Origin: Candidatus Rokuibacteriota bacterium
GTDB lineage: Bacteria > Methylomirabilota > Methylomirabilia > Rokubacteriales > CSP1-6
Reading direction: 5' to 3'
Assembly (NCBI GenBank): GCA_016193045.1
Contig: JACPSW010000007.1
Coordinates: forward strand, 1 to 64,000
DNA: 64,000 bases
The position numbers were made by a program, and so were the translations under genes. Positions 8,192-17,314 of the stretch are shown piece by piece (the stretch's first letter is position 1; every line of letters starts with the position of its first letter). The notes under the pieces were generated by a model. The model worked only from the letters and a program-made list of their open reading frames with translations, was not told the origin of the DNA and did no database searches.

Positions 8192-8677
8192 ATGGGCATC
8201 GGCCCCGATGAATTCCGCCATGTTCTCGGCCATTTCGCCAGCGGCGTCACGGTGGTCACGACGTGGGGCCCCGACGGGCGCCCCACGGGCCTCACGGCCA
8301 GCGCCTTCACGTCAGTTTCCCTCGAGCCGCCGCTGATTCTGGTCTGCGTGGACCACAACGCCCAGAGCTATCCCGCCCTCCGCGCCAGCGGCCGCTTTGC
8401 GGTCAACGTCCTGGCCATCGAGCACGAGACCGTGTCCCGACGCTTCGCCACGGCGGACGCCGACAAGTTCAACGGGGTGAGCTACCGGTCCGGCCCCCTC
8501 GGCCTGCCGCTGCTTCCCGAGGCGCTGGCCCACCTCGAGTGCCGAACCGTTCACGCCTACCCGGGCGGCGACCACACGATCTTCGTCGGCGAGGTGGAGG
8601 CGGCCCAGGCGCGCGATGGAGACCCGCTTCTCTATTTTCGTGGGGACTATACGCGACTCGACCAGAGGAGATCCTGA
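8192..8677 (+). CDS. Flavin reductase-like FMN-binding protein
   Basis: The 161-residue product fits the flavin reductase (HpaC/FRED) family throughout: FRHVLGHFASGVTVVTT, GLTASAFTSVSLEPPLILVCVD, FAVNVLAIEHE, HTIFVGEVEAAQ. Such enzymes use NAD(P)H to reduce free FMN or FAD for partner monooxygenases or other acceptors. No monooxygenase is adjacent, so the partner is unknown. It is divergent from mrp and only 3 bases ahead of the DegT gene, so the two are probably co-transcribed. Confidence 0.9.
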   Translation: MGIGPDEFRHVLGHFASGVTVVTTWGPDGRPTGLTASAFTSVSLEPPLILVCVDHNAQSYPALRASGRFAVNVLAIEHETVSRRFATADADKFNGVSYRSGPLGLPLLPEALAHLECRTVHAYPGGDHTIFVGEVEAAQARDGDPLLYFRGDYTRLDQRRS

Positions 8678-8680
8678 CCC

Positions 8681-9760
8681 ATGAAGATCCCGCTTTCCCG
8701 CCCCCCCGTGGACGACGAGATCAAGGGGGCGGCCCTCGCCGCCATCGACTCCCGGCAGTACATCCTCGGCCCCGAGTGCAAGGCGTTCGAGGCCGAGTTC
8801 GCCCGTTACGTCGGAACGCGTCATGCCGTCCTGACGAGCTCCGGAACGGCCGCCCTCTGGATCACCCTGGAGGCCCTCGGGGCCAAGGCGGGCGACGAAG
8901 TCCTCGTCCCCGCCCACACGGCCTTCCCGACCGTCGAGGCAGTCTGCTTCAGCGAGGCCACGCCGGTCTTCGTGGACGTGGACGGCACCTACACGCTGGA
9001 TCTGGCCGATGCCGCCGAGAAGATCACGTCGCGGACGGTCGGCATCATCCCGGTTCACATCTACGGCCATCCCGCCAACCTCGCGCGCGTCCAGGAGCTC
9101 GTGTCGCGCCACGGGCTCTGGCTCCTCGAGGACTGCTGCCAGTCCCACGGGGCGACCTGGCAGGGCAAGAAGGTCGGCAGTTTCGGCCGCGGCGGCGCCT
9201 TCTCGTTCTACCCCTCGAAGAACCTCACCGTCATGGGCGACGGCGGCATCCTCGTGACCGACGACGACGAGATCGCGGCGCGGTGCCGGCGCCTGCGCGA
9301 CCACGGCAGGCTCAACAAGGACGTCCACAGCGAGGTGGGCTTCAACCTGCGGTTCAACGATATCCAGGCCGCGATCGGGCGCGTCATCCTGCGCAGGCTG
9401 GACGCCATGAATGAGCGGCGGCGCCAGCTGGCGCAGCGCTATGCCGAGCGCCTGGAGGGCCTCCCGCTGGTTCTTCCCACCGAGCAGCCGGGGGCCCGCC
9501 ACGTCTTCCACCTCTACGTCATCCGCACCGATCGGCGCGACGCGCTGGCCGGCTTCCTCCGGGAGCGGGGAATCCAGACCGGCATCCACTACCCCGTCCC
9601 CTGTCACCGCCAGCCCGCTGTGGAGCACCTGAATCCGCCGGCGCTTCCACGGACCGAGAGGATCGTCCGGGAGATCCTCAGCCTGCCGCTCTCGGCCGGT
9701 CACACGGAGGAGGAGATCGACCAGGTCGCCGCCGCCGTCCGCGAGTTCTTCCAGGCGTGA
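8681..9760 (+). CDS. DegT/DnrJ/EryC1/StrS-family PLP aminotransferase
   Basis: This full-length 359-residue sugar aminotransferase-like protein has SSGTAALWITLEAL for phosphate binding, LEDCCQSHGATWQGKKVGSFG, and the PLP lysine Lys180 in FYPSKNLTVMGDGG. The C-terminus has HVFHLYVIRT and GIHYPVPCHRQPA. The family transfers an amino group from glutamate to keto-sugars for surface glycans or antibiotics. Glycosyltransferase and flippase-like genes downstream favour a role in a surface polysaccharide. AGGAGAT precedes the ATG. Confidence 0.92.
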   Translation: MKIPLSRPPVDDEIKGAALAAIDSRQYILGPECKAFEAEFARYVGTRHAVLTSSGTAALWITLEALGAKAGDEVLVPAHTAFPTVEAVCFSEATPVFVDVDGTYTLDLADAAEKITSRTVGIIPVHIYGHPANLARVQELVSRHGLWLLEDCCQSHGATWQGKKVGSFGRGGAFSFYPSKNLTVMGDGGILVTDDDEIAARCRRLRDHGRLNKDVHSEVGFNLRFNDIQAAIGRVILRRLDAMNERRRQLAQRYAERLEGLPLVLPTEQPGARHVFHLYVIRTDRRDALAGFLRERGIQTGIHYPVPCHRQPAVEHLNPPALPRTERIVREILSLPLSAGHTEEEIDQVAAAVREFFQA

Positions 9761-10056
9761 GCAGCAAGAGCCGTCGGCGTCTCCCCTTGCTCGCTGGCCT
9801 GGGCCGGCAAACCAAGTCGACGGCGATCTGCCCGAGTGAGCCATGCCGAGAGGCGGTCGGGTCCCCGTCGTGAGCGAGCGGGGAAGGGGAAGCCGGACCG
9901 CACGCCCCGGCCGATGGGACGCGGACGGCGCGGGGATTCAACGTATGGCGAGAGAGTCGAGTGCAGCGGGAGCGAGTCCGGAGGGGCGTCCCCGCCCCGT
10001 GAGCCACTGACGGGTGACCGCCGAAGGCCCGGCGAGCGAGGGCAGACGGCGTCGAC

Positions 10057-11181
10057 ATGGGAAAATTGATTACTGAGCCGCTGAGGATCCTGCAGCTCTA
10101 CCCGAAGGAGGACTACTTCACCGGGGCGGCGATCCAGCTCCGCGACCTGGCCGTGGGGCTCCTCGCCCGCGGCCACCATGTCGTGGTGGCGACGCGTCCG
10201 AGCCCCCTGTGGCGGCGGAAGGCCGAAGAGGCGGGCATCCCGCACGCGTCCCTCCCCATGAGGCACGAGCTGGACCTGCGATCGGTGGTCGGGATCGTTC
10301 GCCTCCTGCGCGAGCACCGGATCCAGATCGTCCACTGCCACAAGGGCCGCGCCCGGACTCTGGCGCTCTTCGCCGGCCTCTTCGAGAAGATCCCCGTGCT
10401 GATCCTGAACCGCGGCGTCAGCTTCCCGCTGGACCCGTGGAACCGCCTGGGCTATACGACGGACCGGGTGACCGCCGTCGTGGCTGTTTCCCAGTCCATC
10501 AAGCGGGGGCTCGTGACGGCGGGCGTCGCGGGGGAGAAGATCGAGGTCATCTACTCCGGCACCGACACCGACAGCTTCCACCCCGGCGTGGACGGCAGCC
10601 GCGTTCGCTCCGAGCTGGGGCTCCAGCCCGACCACTTCCTCGTGACCCAGATCGGCGTCCGGAGCTGGCGCGGGAACGACGACGTCCTGGATGCCATGGC
10701 GCGGGTGGCCCCGGCGGCGCCGCAGGCTCGCCTGCTCGTCGTGGGGGCGCCGCCACCCCGGATCGTCAGCCTCGGCGAGAAGGCCCGCCAGCGTGGGATC
10801 GGGGACGTGACGCGGGTGCTCGGCCACCGGGAGGACGTTCCCGAGATCCTGGCGGCCAGCAACGTGACCGTGGACGCCTCCTACGCCGGCCTCGGGCTCA
10901 CGGGCTCGCTGAGGGAATCGCTGGCGGTGGAGACGCCCGTGGTCGGGACCAACCTCGAAGGGATCCCCGAGCTGGTCCTGGACGGCGAGACCGGCCTTCT
11001 CGTGCCGCCGCGGAACCCCGAGGCGCTGGCCCAGGCCATCCTGAGAGTCGTCGAGAACCCCACGCGCGCCAAGGCCATGGCCCGGGCGGGCCGCAAGCGG
11101 GTGGAGGCGCTCTTCTCCACCCGGATCAAGCTGGAGAGGACCGAGGCGCTCTACACGCGCCTGCTGGCGCAACGCGCGTGA
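10057..11181 (+). CDS. GT4-family glycosyltransferase
   Basis: The 374-residue protein has a GT-B fold layout. The N-terminal acceptor domain contains YFTGAAIQLRDLAVGLLARGH and HCHKGRARTLA, and the C-terminal nucleotide-sugar domain contains the EX7E-type region SLRESLAVETPVVGTNLEGIPELVLDGETGLLV. It would transfer a sugar from a nucleotide sugar to a lipid-linked glycan at the inner membrane. Its stop overlaps the GTG of the ABC exporter (GTGA). A gap of 296 bases before it holds no recognisable gene or site. Confidence 0.9.
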   Translation: MGKLITEPLRILQLYPKEDYFTGAAIQLRDLAVGLLARGHHVVVATRPSPLWRRKAEEAGIPHASLPMRHELDLRSVVGIVRLLREHRIQIVHCHKGRARTLALFAGLFEKIPVLILNRGVSFPLDPWNRLGYTTDRVTAVVAVSQSIKRGLVTAGVAGEKIEVIYSGTDTDSFHPGVDGSRVRSELGLQPDHFLVTQIGVRSWRGNDDVLDAMARVAPAAPQARLLVVGAPPPRIVSLGEKARQRGIGDVTRVLGHREDVPEILAASNVTVDASYAGLGLTGSLRESLAVETPVVGTNLEGIPELVLDGETGLLVPPRNPEALAQAILRVVENPTRAKAMARAGRKRVEALFSTRIKLERTEALYTRLLAQRA

Positions 11182-12908
11182 ACGTCTGGCCCCTGTACCT
11201 CCGCCTCCTGGCCTACCTCCGCCCCTACTGGCGCTGGCTCCTCGTCGGGACCGGGCTGGCGCTGGTGGTGGCGGCGATGGACGGCGCCATCGCCTGGCTC
11301 GTCAAGCCCGCCATGGACGACATCTTCCTCAAGCGCGACCTTCTCATGCTCAGACTCATCCCCTTGGCCCTGCTGGGAGCCTACCTGCTCAAGGCGGTCA
11401 GTCGATACGGCCAGTCGTACCTGATGGCCGCGGTGGGCGAGCGCGTGATCGCGACGATCCGGCGGAACCTCTACGCCCACATCCAGGGCATGCCGCTCTC
11501 CTTCTTCACGGACCTCCACTCGGCGGAGCTCATGTCGCGCCTCACGAACGACGTGAACCGGCTGGCGCGGCTCTCCTCCACGGTGATGGTCATGGCGATC
11601 CGCCAGGTCTTCACGATCGTCGCGCTCCTGGGCGTGATGATCGCCCGCGAATGGGTCCTCGCCCTGATCGCCGTCGTCGTGTTCCCCTTCGTGGGGGTCA
11701 CGGTCCGCGCCATCGGGAGGAAGCTCTACAAGATCAACAAGCGGACCCAGGAGAAGATCGCCGAGCTGAACGTGGTCCTCCAGGAGGTCTTCGCGGGGAC
11801 CAAGATCGTGAAGGCGTTCGGCCGCGAGGCCCACGAGCAGGAGCGCTTCGACCGGGTCAACGAGCGCCTGCTGGACCTGTCGCTGAAGGACCACCGGACC
11901 GACGAGATCACCGAGCCCCTCATGGAGGTCTTCGGCGCCCTCGGGATCATGGGGGCCCTCTGGTACGGCGGCTACCAGGTCATCCAGGGACACATGACGC
12001 CCGGGACCTTCTTCTCCTTCACCGCCGCCGTCATCATGCTCTACGGCCCCGTCCGGAAGCTCTCACGCATCGCCAACACCATCCAGCAGTCCACCGCCTC
12101 GGTGGAGCGCGTGTTCGACGTCCTCGACACGCCCCCCGCCATCGCGGACCGTCCGGGAGCCGCCCGCCTGCCGGCCTTCCGCGACCGGCTCGACTTCGAC
12201 CGCGTCTCCTTCCGGTACCCTGATGCGGAGGAGGACGTGCTCAAAGATATTTCCCTCACGGTGCGGCGAGGCGAGGTGGTGGCGTTCGTGGGCCTGAGCG
12301 GCGCCGGCAAGTCCACCCTGATGGACCTCGTCCCCCGCTTCCACGACGTGACGCGCGGGAAGATCCAGATGGACGGCCACGACCTCCGCGACCTGACGGT
12401 CGCCTCGCTCCGCGCCCAGATCGGCGTCGTCACCCAGGAGACCTTCCTCTTCAGCGACTCGATCTTCTACAACATCGCCTACGGCAAGCCGGGGGCGACG
12501 GCCGAAGAGGTGGAGCAGGCGGCGAAGCTGGCCCATGCCCACGACTTCATCCTGGCCGCCCCCGAGGGGTACCAGTCGCGAGTGGGCGAGCGGGGGGTGA
12601 AGCTCTCAGGCGGCCAGCGCCAGCGCCTCGCCATCGCGCGGGCATTTCTGAAGGACCCGCCCATCCTGATCCTGGACGAGGCGACCTCGGACCTGGACGC
12701 CGAGAGCGAGTTCATCGTCCAGCAGGCCTTGACCGACCTCATGAAGGGCCGGACCGTGCTGGTCATCGCGCACAGGCTATCGACCGTGAGAAACGCCGAC
12801 AGGATCTACGTCATCCACGAGGGCCAGATCGCCGAGGTGGGCCGCCACGAGGATCTCCTGGCCAAGGACGGCATCTACCAGCGCCTCTACGGAATCCAGG
12901 TCGGCTAG
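11178..12908 (+). CDS. MsbA-like lipid/glycan ABC exporter (fused membrane and ATPase domains)
   Basis: The GTG at 11178 overlaps the upstream stop by 4 bases and gives 576 residues. Residues 1-320 form a six-helix exporter domain. Residues 330-576 are the ATPase, with Walker A GLSGAGKST near 373, Q-loop VVTQETFLF, signature KLSGGQRQRLAIARAF, Walker B ILILDEATSDLD and the switch His in IAHRLSTV. It is closest in layout to MsbA, which flips lipid A-core. With the glycosyltransferase and aminotransferase upstream it probably exports a glycolipid. The symbol is withheld because the substrate is not shown. Confidence 0.92.
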   Translation: MNVWPLYLRLLAYLRPYWRWLLVGTGLALVVAAMDGAIAWLVKPAMDDIFLKRDLLMLRLIPLALLGAYLLKAVSRYGQSYLMAAVGERVIATIRRNLYAHIQGMPLSFFTDLHSAELMSRLTNDVNRLARLSSTVMVMAIRQVFTIVALLGVMIAREWVLALIAVVVFPFVGVTVRAIGRKLYKINKRTQEKIAELNVVLQEVFAGTKIVKAFGREAHEQERFDRVNERLLDLSLKDHRTDEITEPLMEVFGALGIMGALWYGGYQVIQGHMTPGTFFSFTAAVIMLYGPVRKLSRIANTIQQSTASVERVFDVLDTPPAIADRPGAARLPAFRDRLDFDRVSFRYPDAEEDVLKDISLTVRRGEVVAFVGLSGAGKSTLMDLVPRFHDVTRGKIQMDGHDLRDLTVASLRAQIGVVTQETFLFSDSIFYNIAYGKPGATAEEVEQAAKLAHAHDFILAAPEGYQSRVGERGVKLSGGQRQRLAIARAFLKDPPILILDEATSDLDAESEFIVQQALTDLMKGRTVLVIAHRLSTVRNADRIYVIHEGQIAEVGRHEDLLAKDGIYQRLYGIQVG

Positions 12909-13024
12909 AGCAATTTCACGGACCTTTACTGGCCATCGGCGGCCTCGATGGGTCGACTCTTGACAGGCTAGTGCAAATGACCTAGGAATATTCCAACTAA
13001 CCGCCCTCCGCCTCCTAGCAGGGT

Positions 13025-13180
13025 ATGGTGCAACTTGTACTGGCTGGTAGGTTTTTTACCACCACGTCTCAGTCCGCCAAGCGCAATCATGCCCAACCGG
13101 CTATTTTCTCAGCATTCCTATTTGGCATCGGCGTTGCCTTCTCTGCTCCTCCTGCTCTTGCTTGCCCGTCGAAACACTGA
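13025..13180 (+). CDS. Short ORF with a Sec-type signal peptide (51 residues)
   Basis: An ATG frame too short for usual gene calling gives a basic N-region, a hydrophobic core (FLFGIGVAFSAPPALA) and a signal-peptidase-like ALA|C site. Only five residues (CPSKH) follow before the stop. It may be the truncated head of a secreted protein rather than a working gene. The ribosome site is weak. Confidence 0.3.
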   Translation: MVQLVLAGRFFTTTSQSAKRNHAQPAIFSAFLFGIGVAFSAPPALACPSKH

Positions 13181-13330
13181 CCTGCGGGTTGCGGATGTGA
13201 GCGGTGACTCGCGTCCTCGAGCCGAGCGTCCGGTTGTGGACCTGTATCAAGGCCGAGTGGGCCAACGTGGCAGTCTCCGCCATCACGCCCACACAGTCGA
13301 GCGGGGGACCCGGCCAGATCTACATGCTGA

Positions 13331-13501
13331 ACCGCGGGGGGGCGAGCCTCGGGACGGCGCGGCTACGCGCCGTATTACAACCTGCTCTGGCGGTCCTCCA
13401 CGCTCTATCTGCCGGCCTTCGTGGGCTTCGTCTGCCTGGCCCGCGCCCTGTTCCAGGACGCGCGGGGGGTCGTGCGGCCGGCCTGGTCAGCGGTCGGGTG
13501 A
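13331..13501 (+). pseudogene. C-terminal fragment of an unidentified membrane protein
   Basis: The frame ending at TGA 13499-13501 encodes GYAPYYNLLWRSSTLYLP, then AFVGFVCLARALFQDAR and a short Arg/Trp tail. This looks like real membrane-protein sequence with a helix and a basic flank. The frame is closed by a stop at 13328 and no start fits, so it is a remnant. The family was not recognised. Confidence 0.4.
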
Positions 13502-13548
13502 AATGCTTCCGATCAATGCCTCTCAAACGCAACCCTCATGGGTTGCTC

Positions 13549-13578
13549 CTAGCCCAACTTCTGCGGAAGTTGGGCTAG
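13549..13578. promoter_or_regulatory. Perfect 13-bp inverted repeat upstream of the activase cluster
   Basis: CTAGCCCAACTTC (13549-13561) pairs with GAAGTTGGGCTAG (13566-13578) around TGCG. A partial third copy, CTAGCCCA, follows at 13589. It ends 47 bases before the ATG at 13626. It could be an operator or a terminator without a T-run. Confidence 0.5.
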
Positions 13579-13625
13579 TGCAAACGGACTAGCCCAAATC
13601 AGGCGGTCCTAGGGGGAGGAAAGAC

Positions 13626-15143
13626 ATGGCAACGGCGACCCTTCAGCCGTACCGGGCATATTCCCCGAAGCCGTTCACGAAAGACGAGCGAGGGCAGGTC
13701 ACGATCCTCTTCGGCGGCCTCCACTGGAGAGCCGAGCGGGTGCTCCAGGCCGTGCTCGAGAACCTGGGCTACCGGGCGCAGGTCCTGCCTGTCGCCACCA
13801 AGGAGGATCTCCTGAGGGGCCGGGAAGTGGCGGACATCGGGCAGTGCTGTCCCACCAGCTTCACGACGGGAAATCTGGTCAACTTCCTCCGGTCGGAGGC
13901 CGAGCGTATCGGAAAGGAGGAAGTCGTCCGGAAATACGTGTACTTCACGGCCGGCTCGTGCGGCGCGTGCCGCTTCGGCCAGTACCACCAGAGCTACGAG
14001 CTGGCGCTGCGAAATACGGGGATGGAAGCCTTCCGCATGTTCCTGATGGCCCAGAACCAGCTGGACCAGGGGGCGGCCATCGGGGACGGGCTGGAGATCA
14101 ACCTGCCCTTCACGCTGGGGGCGGCCTGGGCGGTGCTCTGCACGGATGTCCTGCAGAACCTGGAGTACCAGGTCCGGCCCTACGAGGTGATCCCCGGCCA
14201 GACGGATCAGGTCGTCAAGGAGAGCGTCGAGTATCTGTGCGAGGTGTTCCGGAACCGCCCCCTTCGGGGGAAGAAGTGGGGATCGCTCCTCTGGCACCTG
14301 ACGACCGGCTACTTCACGAAGGCGCTTCGCGAGGTGCACCGGAAATTCGCCGCCGTCGAGGTCGACCGCCTTCGCGCGAAGCCCATCGTCAAGATCACCG
14401 GCGAGTTCTACCTCCAGACCGTGGAGGGTGACCCGAACCACAACATCCACCGCTGGCTGGAGTCGGAAGGGGCCGAGATCTATCCGGCCGCGATCGCGGT
14501 GTGGCTCGACTATCTGATGCGGTTGGCCATCCAGGACATCGAGGAGTACGTCGGGATCGACCGCCGCGCCCGCCTCAAGGTAGCCGCGCTCAAGACGCTG
14601 CAGCGGGTCTACCGGTGGCAGTACGACCGGCTGCGGCATGCCCTGGGCGGCCAGCCTCCCGCGCTGCCGGACCAGTATGAGCTCAGGCGGCTCGCGGCCC
14701 CGTACTTCCACCACCGCCTGTCGGGCGGGGAAGGCGACATGCTCGTGGGGAAGGCCCTGTGGGCGTACCACCACAAGAAGGCCCACATGACCTGCGAGCT
14801 CTCCCCCTACTCGTGCATGCCCAACACCATGAGCATCGGCGCGATGGCCGGCGTCGTGGGGAAATATCCGGACCTCCTGTATGCCCCCCTGGAGATCAAG
14901 GGGGACGCCGAAGTCCACGCCCTCTCCCGGTGCCAGATGATTCTGACCGAGGCCAAGAAGCGGGCACAGAAGGAGTACGAGGAGGTCCTCGAGCGCACCG
15001 GGCTGACCGCGGAACGGGTCCGAGGCTACCTCGACGCCCACCCCGAGATGAAGAAGGCGACCTATCGGGTCCGGCGTGATGGCGTGGTCGGCACCGCCGC
15101 GAACCTGGTGCTGGACGTGGCGCGGCGGGGGGGCGGGCGATGA
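13626..15143 (+). CDS. CoA-dehydratase-like cysteine-rich protein (COG3581 type)
   Basis: The 505-residue product matches the conserved component that accompanies HgdC-type activases (recalled as COG3581). It has cysteine motifs DIGQCCPTSFTTGN, GSCGACRFGQYHQSYEL and HMTCELSPYSCMPNTMSIGAM that could hold Fe-S clusters. Related domains occur as the C-terminal part of very long activase proteins in anaerobes. The family belongs to the 2-hydroxyacyl-CoA dehydratase superfamily, in which ATP-driven electron injection drives difficult reductions, but the reaction of this branch is unknown. GGGGGAGGAAAG precedes the ATG, and the stop overlaps the next start as ATGA. Confidence 0.8.
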   Translation: MATATLQPYRAYSPKPFTKDERGQVTILFGGLHWRAERVLQAVLENLGYRAQVLPVATKEDLLRGREVADIGQCCPTSFTTGNLVNFLRSEAERIGKEEVVRKYVYFTAGSCGACRFGQYHQSYELALRNTGMEAFRMFLMAQNQLDQGAAIGDGLEINLPFTLGAAWAVLCTDVLQNLEYQVRPYEVIPGQTDQVVKESVEYLCEVFRNRPLRGKKWGSLLWHLTTGYFTKALREVHRKFAAVEVDRLRAKPIVKITGEFYLQTVEGDPNHNIHRWLESEGAEIYPAAIAVWLDYLMRLAIQDIEEYVGIDRRARLKVAALKTLQRVYRWQYDRLRHALGGQPPALPDQYELRRLAAPYFHHRLSGGEGDMLVGKALWAYHHKKAHMTCELSPYSCMPNTMSIGAMAGVVGKYPDLLYAPLEIKGDAEVHALSRCQMILTEAKKRAQKEYEEVLERTGLTAERVRGYLDAHPEMKKATYRVRRDGVVGTAANLVLDVARRGGGR

Positions 15144-17314
15144 AGCTCGTCGGGGTCGACGTCGGATCCACCACGGTCAAGGCCGTCGCGGTGGAGGACG
15201 GCCGCGTCCTGTGGCAGGACTACCACCGGCACAACACCAAGCAGGCGGAAATGGTCCTGCAGTTCCTGGAGCGGATTGAATCGGAGTGCGGGCTCGCGCC
15301 CGGGGGCGACCGGATCTTCTTCACCGGTTCCGGAGCCGGCCTGATCGGCCCCCTGGTGGGAGGCAAGTTCGTCCAGGAGGTCGTCGCCGTCGCCGCGGCG
15401 GTGGAGCGCCTCCACCCGGGGGTCCGGTTCGTCTCCGAGATCGGCGGCGAGGACATGAAGACCATCTTCTTCACGTCCACCGGCAACGGCAAGGGCAAGC
15501 AGGTCTACATGCAATCCGCCTGCAGCGGCGGGACCGGCACGTTCGTCGAGAAGACGGCCCGCAAGCTCCAGATCCCCACCGAGGCCCTCTGCCAGATGGG
15601 ATACGCCGGATACAGCCTGCACAAGATCAGCTCCAAGTGCGGCATCTTCGCCGAGGCCGATTCGAACACCCTCGTCAAGACGGGCGTGCCGGTGGAGGAG
15701 ATCATCGCCAGCCTGTTCGAGGCGGTGGTCTACCAGAACCTCGCGACCCTGACCAAGGGGAATACCCCCATGCCCGAGGTGCTGCTCCTGGGCGGGCCCA
15801 ATCTCTTCTTCAAGGGGCTCCAGGAGGCCTGGCGGCATCACCTGAAGAATCTGTGGGCCCAGCGGCGGGTCCCCCTGCCGGACGGCGGCGAGCCCGAATC
15901 CCTCATCCACGTGCCGGCCGACGCCCTCTACTACGCGTGCCTGGGGTGCGTCGAGGTCGGACGAGAGGAAGCCCAGGCGGTCGGCGTCTATCGCGGGACC
16001 CAGAAGCTCCGATGGTGGGTCGAGGAAGGGCAGCACGAGCAGAAAGCCAAGGAGGGGGCGCGGGGACTCGTTGGAGGCGAGGGTGATCTCTCGAGCTTCA
16101 CCGAGCAGTACGGCCACAGCCAGCGGAACGGCACCGCAGAACGATCCGACATCGACCGAGGGGCTCCCGTCCTGGTGGGCTGCGACTTCGGGAGCACCAC
16201 CGCCAAGGCCGTCGTGCTGTCCGAGGACAAGGAGCTCCTCTTCAGCTGCTACGCGCTCTCGAAGGGTAACCCCATCGAGGACGCCAAGGCCCTCTTCCGC
16301 CAGATCCGGGAGGCGCATTTCCGGCGCGTCGGCGCGCTGGCGCTCACGGGGTACGGGAAGGACCTCCTCAAAGACATCCTGGGGTCCGACGTGGCGATCG
16401 TCGAGACGGTGGCCCACGCGGCGGCGGCCCTGCACGTGTTCCCCGATGCCGACGTCATCTGCGATGTGGGGGGAACCGACGTCAAGATCATGATCCTCCG
16501 GCAGGGGACCGTCTCCGACTTCCGACTGAACTCGCAATGCTCGTCGGGCAACGGGGCGTTCCTGCAGGGGGTCGCCGAGCGCTACGACATCCCCCTGGAG
16601 CGCTACGCCGACAAGGCCTTTCTGGCTAAGGCCATGCCGACGCTGGCGATGGGGTGCGGCGTCTTCCTCCAGTCGGACATCGTGAACCAGCAGCGGAAAG
16701 GGTGGTCGGCGGAAGAGATCATGGCGTCGCTCGCCGCCGTGCTCCCACTCAACGTCTGGGTCTACGCCGGCCAGCTCCAGAACCTCGGCGCCGTGGGGCG
16801 GAAGTTCGTCCTGCAGGGAGGAACCCACCGGAACCTGGCGGTGGTCAAGGCCCAGGTGGACTTCATCACGGGCAAGGTGCCCGACGCCGAGATCGTCGTC
16901 CACCCCTATTCGGGCGAGGCGGGCGCAATTGGCGCGGCGCTGTGCGCCTTCGACCGGTGGCGCGGGGGGCACCCCACGCGGTTCCGGGGCTTCGACACCA
17001 TCGAGGCGTTGACTTACACCAGCACCACGAGCGAGCACACCGTCTGCCACTGGTGCACGTGCAACTGCAAGCGCACGTTCATCGACGTCCAGCTGCCGGA
17101 CGCGAAGGGCCGGACCTGGAGCAAGGTGCCGATCGCCGAGGGATGGGAACGAGTCATCAGCGGCAACTCGTGTCCGAAGGGGCTGGTCGAGGATGTCAAC
17201 GAGATGCGCGTCGTGAAAGCCAAATTCGAGGAGGTCAAGCGTGGCTACCCTAACGTTGCCGAGATGGTTCGCAAGGACGCCTTCCGGCGACCCAAAGTCG
17301 CGGTCTCACCTTAG
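15140..17314 (+). CDS. BadF/BadG/BcrA/BcrD-type activase with two tandem ASKHA ATPase domains
   Basis: This 724-residue protein contains two activase modules. Module 1 (residues 1-290) begins VGVDVGSTTVKAV and has TGSGAG, ACSGGTGTF and SKCGIFAEAD. Module 2 (about 345-620) begins LVGCDFGSTTAKAV and has QCSSGNGAF and MGCGVFLQSD. The Cys in the SGGTG/SSGNG loop and the following KCG/GCG Cys are the usual ligands of the 4Fe-4S cluster held between subunits. Here one chain could supply both halves. A C-terminal tail holds CHWCTCNCK (from Cys636) and SGNSCPKG, more cysteines than an ordinary activase. It would spend ATP to push low-potential electrons into a partner, probably the flanking proteins. 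Confidence 0.88.
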   Translation: MKLVGVDVGSTTVKAVAVEDGRVLWQDYHRHNTKQAEMVLQFLERIESECGLAPGGDRIFFTGSGAGLIGPLVGGKFVQEVVAVAAAVERLHPGVRFVSEIGGEDMKTIFFTSTGNGKGKQVYMQSACSGGTGTFVEKTARKLQIPTEALCQMGYAGYSLHKISSKCGIFAEADSNTLVKTGVPVEEIIASLFEAVVYQNLATLTKGNTPMPEVLLLGGPNLFFKGLQEAWRHHLKNLWAQRRVPLPDGGEPESLIHVPADALYYACLGCVEVGREEAQAVGVYRGTQKLRWWVEEGQHEQKAKEGARGLVGGEGDLSSFTEQYGHSQRNGTAERSDIDRGAPVLVGCDFGSTTAKAVVLSEDKELLFSCYALSKGNPIEDAKALFRQIREAHFRRVGALALTGYGKDLLKDILGSDVAIVETVAHAAAALHVFPDADVICDVGGTDVKIMILRQGTVSDFRLNSQCSSGNGAFLQGVAERYDIPLERYADKAFLAKAMPTLAMGCGVFLQSDIVNQQRKGWSAEEIMASLAAVLPLNVWVYAGQLQNLGAVGRKFVLQGGTHRNLAVVKAQVDFITGKVPDAEIVVHPYSGEAGAIGAALCAFDRWRGGHPTRFRGFDTIEALTYTSTTSEHTVCHWCTCNCKRTFIDVQLPDAKGRTWSKVPIAEGWERVISGNSCPKGLVEDVNEMRVVKAKFEEVKRGYPNVAEMVRKDAFRRPKVAVSP

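Larger units (their letters stand above)
12909..13625. other. Gene-poor, decayed stretch
   Basis: These 717 bases between the exporter and the activase cluster are AT-richer than their surroundings and lack a convincing full gene. They hold a short signal-peptide ORF (13025-13180), the tail of a membrane protein frame (13331-13501) and a 13-bp hairpin (13549-13578). The 12-mer GGCTAGTGCAAA occurs at 12966-12977 and again at 13573-13584, so it flanks most of the stretch as a direct repeat. This could mark an old insertion or deletion scar. Confidence 0.5.

Noticed and set aside
9761-10056. Gap between DegT and GT4 genes examined for a small gene
   Set aside because: A GTG frame of about 39 codons overlaps the DegT stop but shows no family features or ribosome site; the rest is GC-rich with no clear signals.
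10209-11177. In-frame extension of the MsbA-like exporter back over the GT4 gene
   Set aside because: The extension is the frame-shifted mirror of the GT4 coding sequence; the exporter domain starts at the coupled GTG at 11178.
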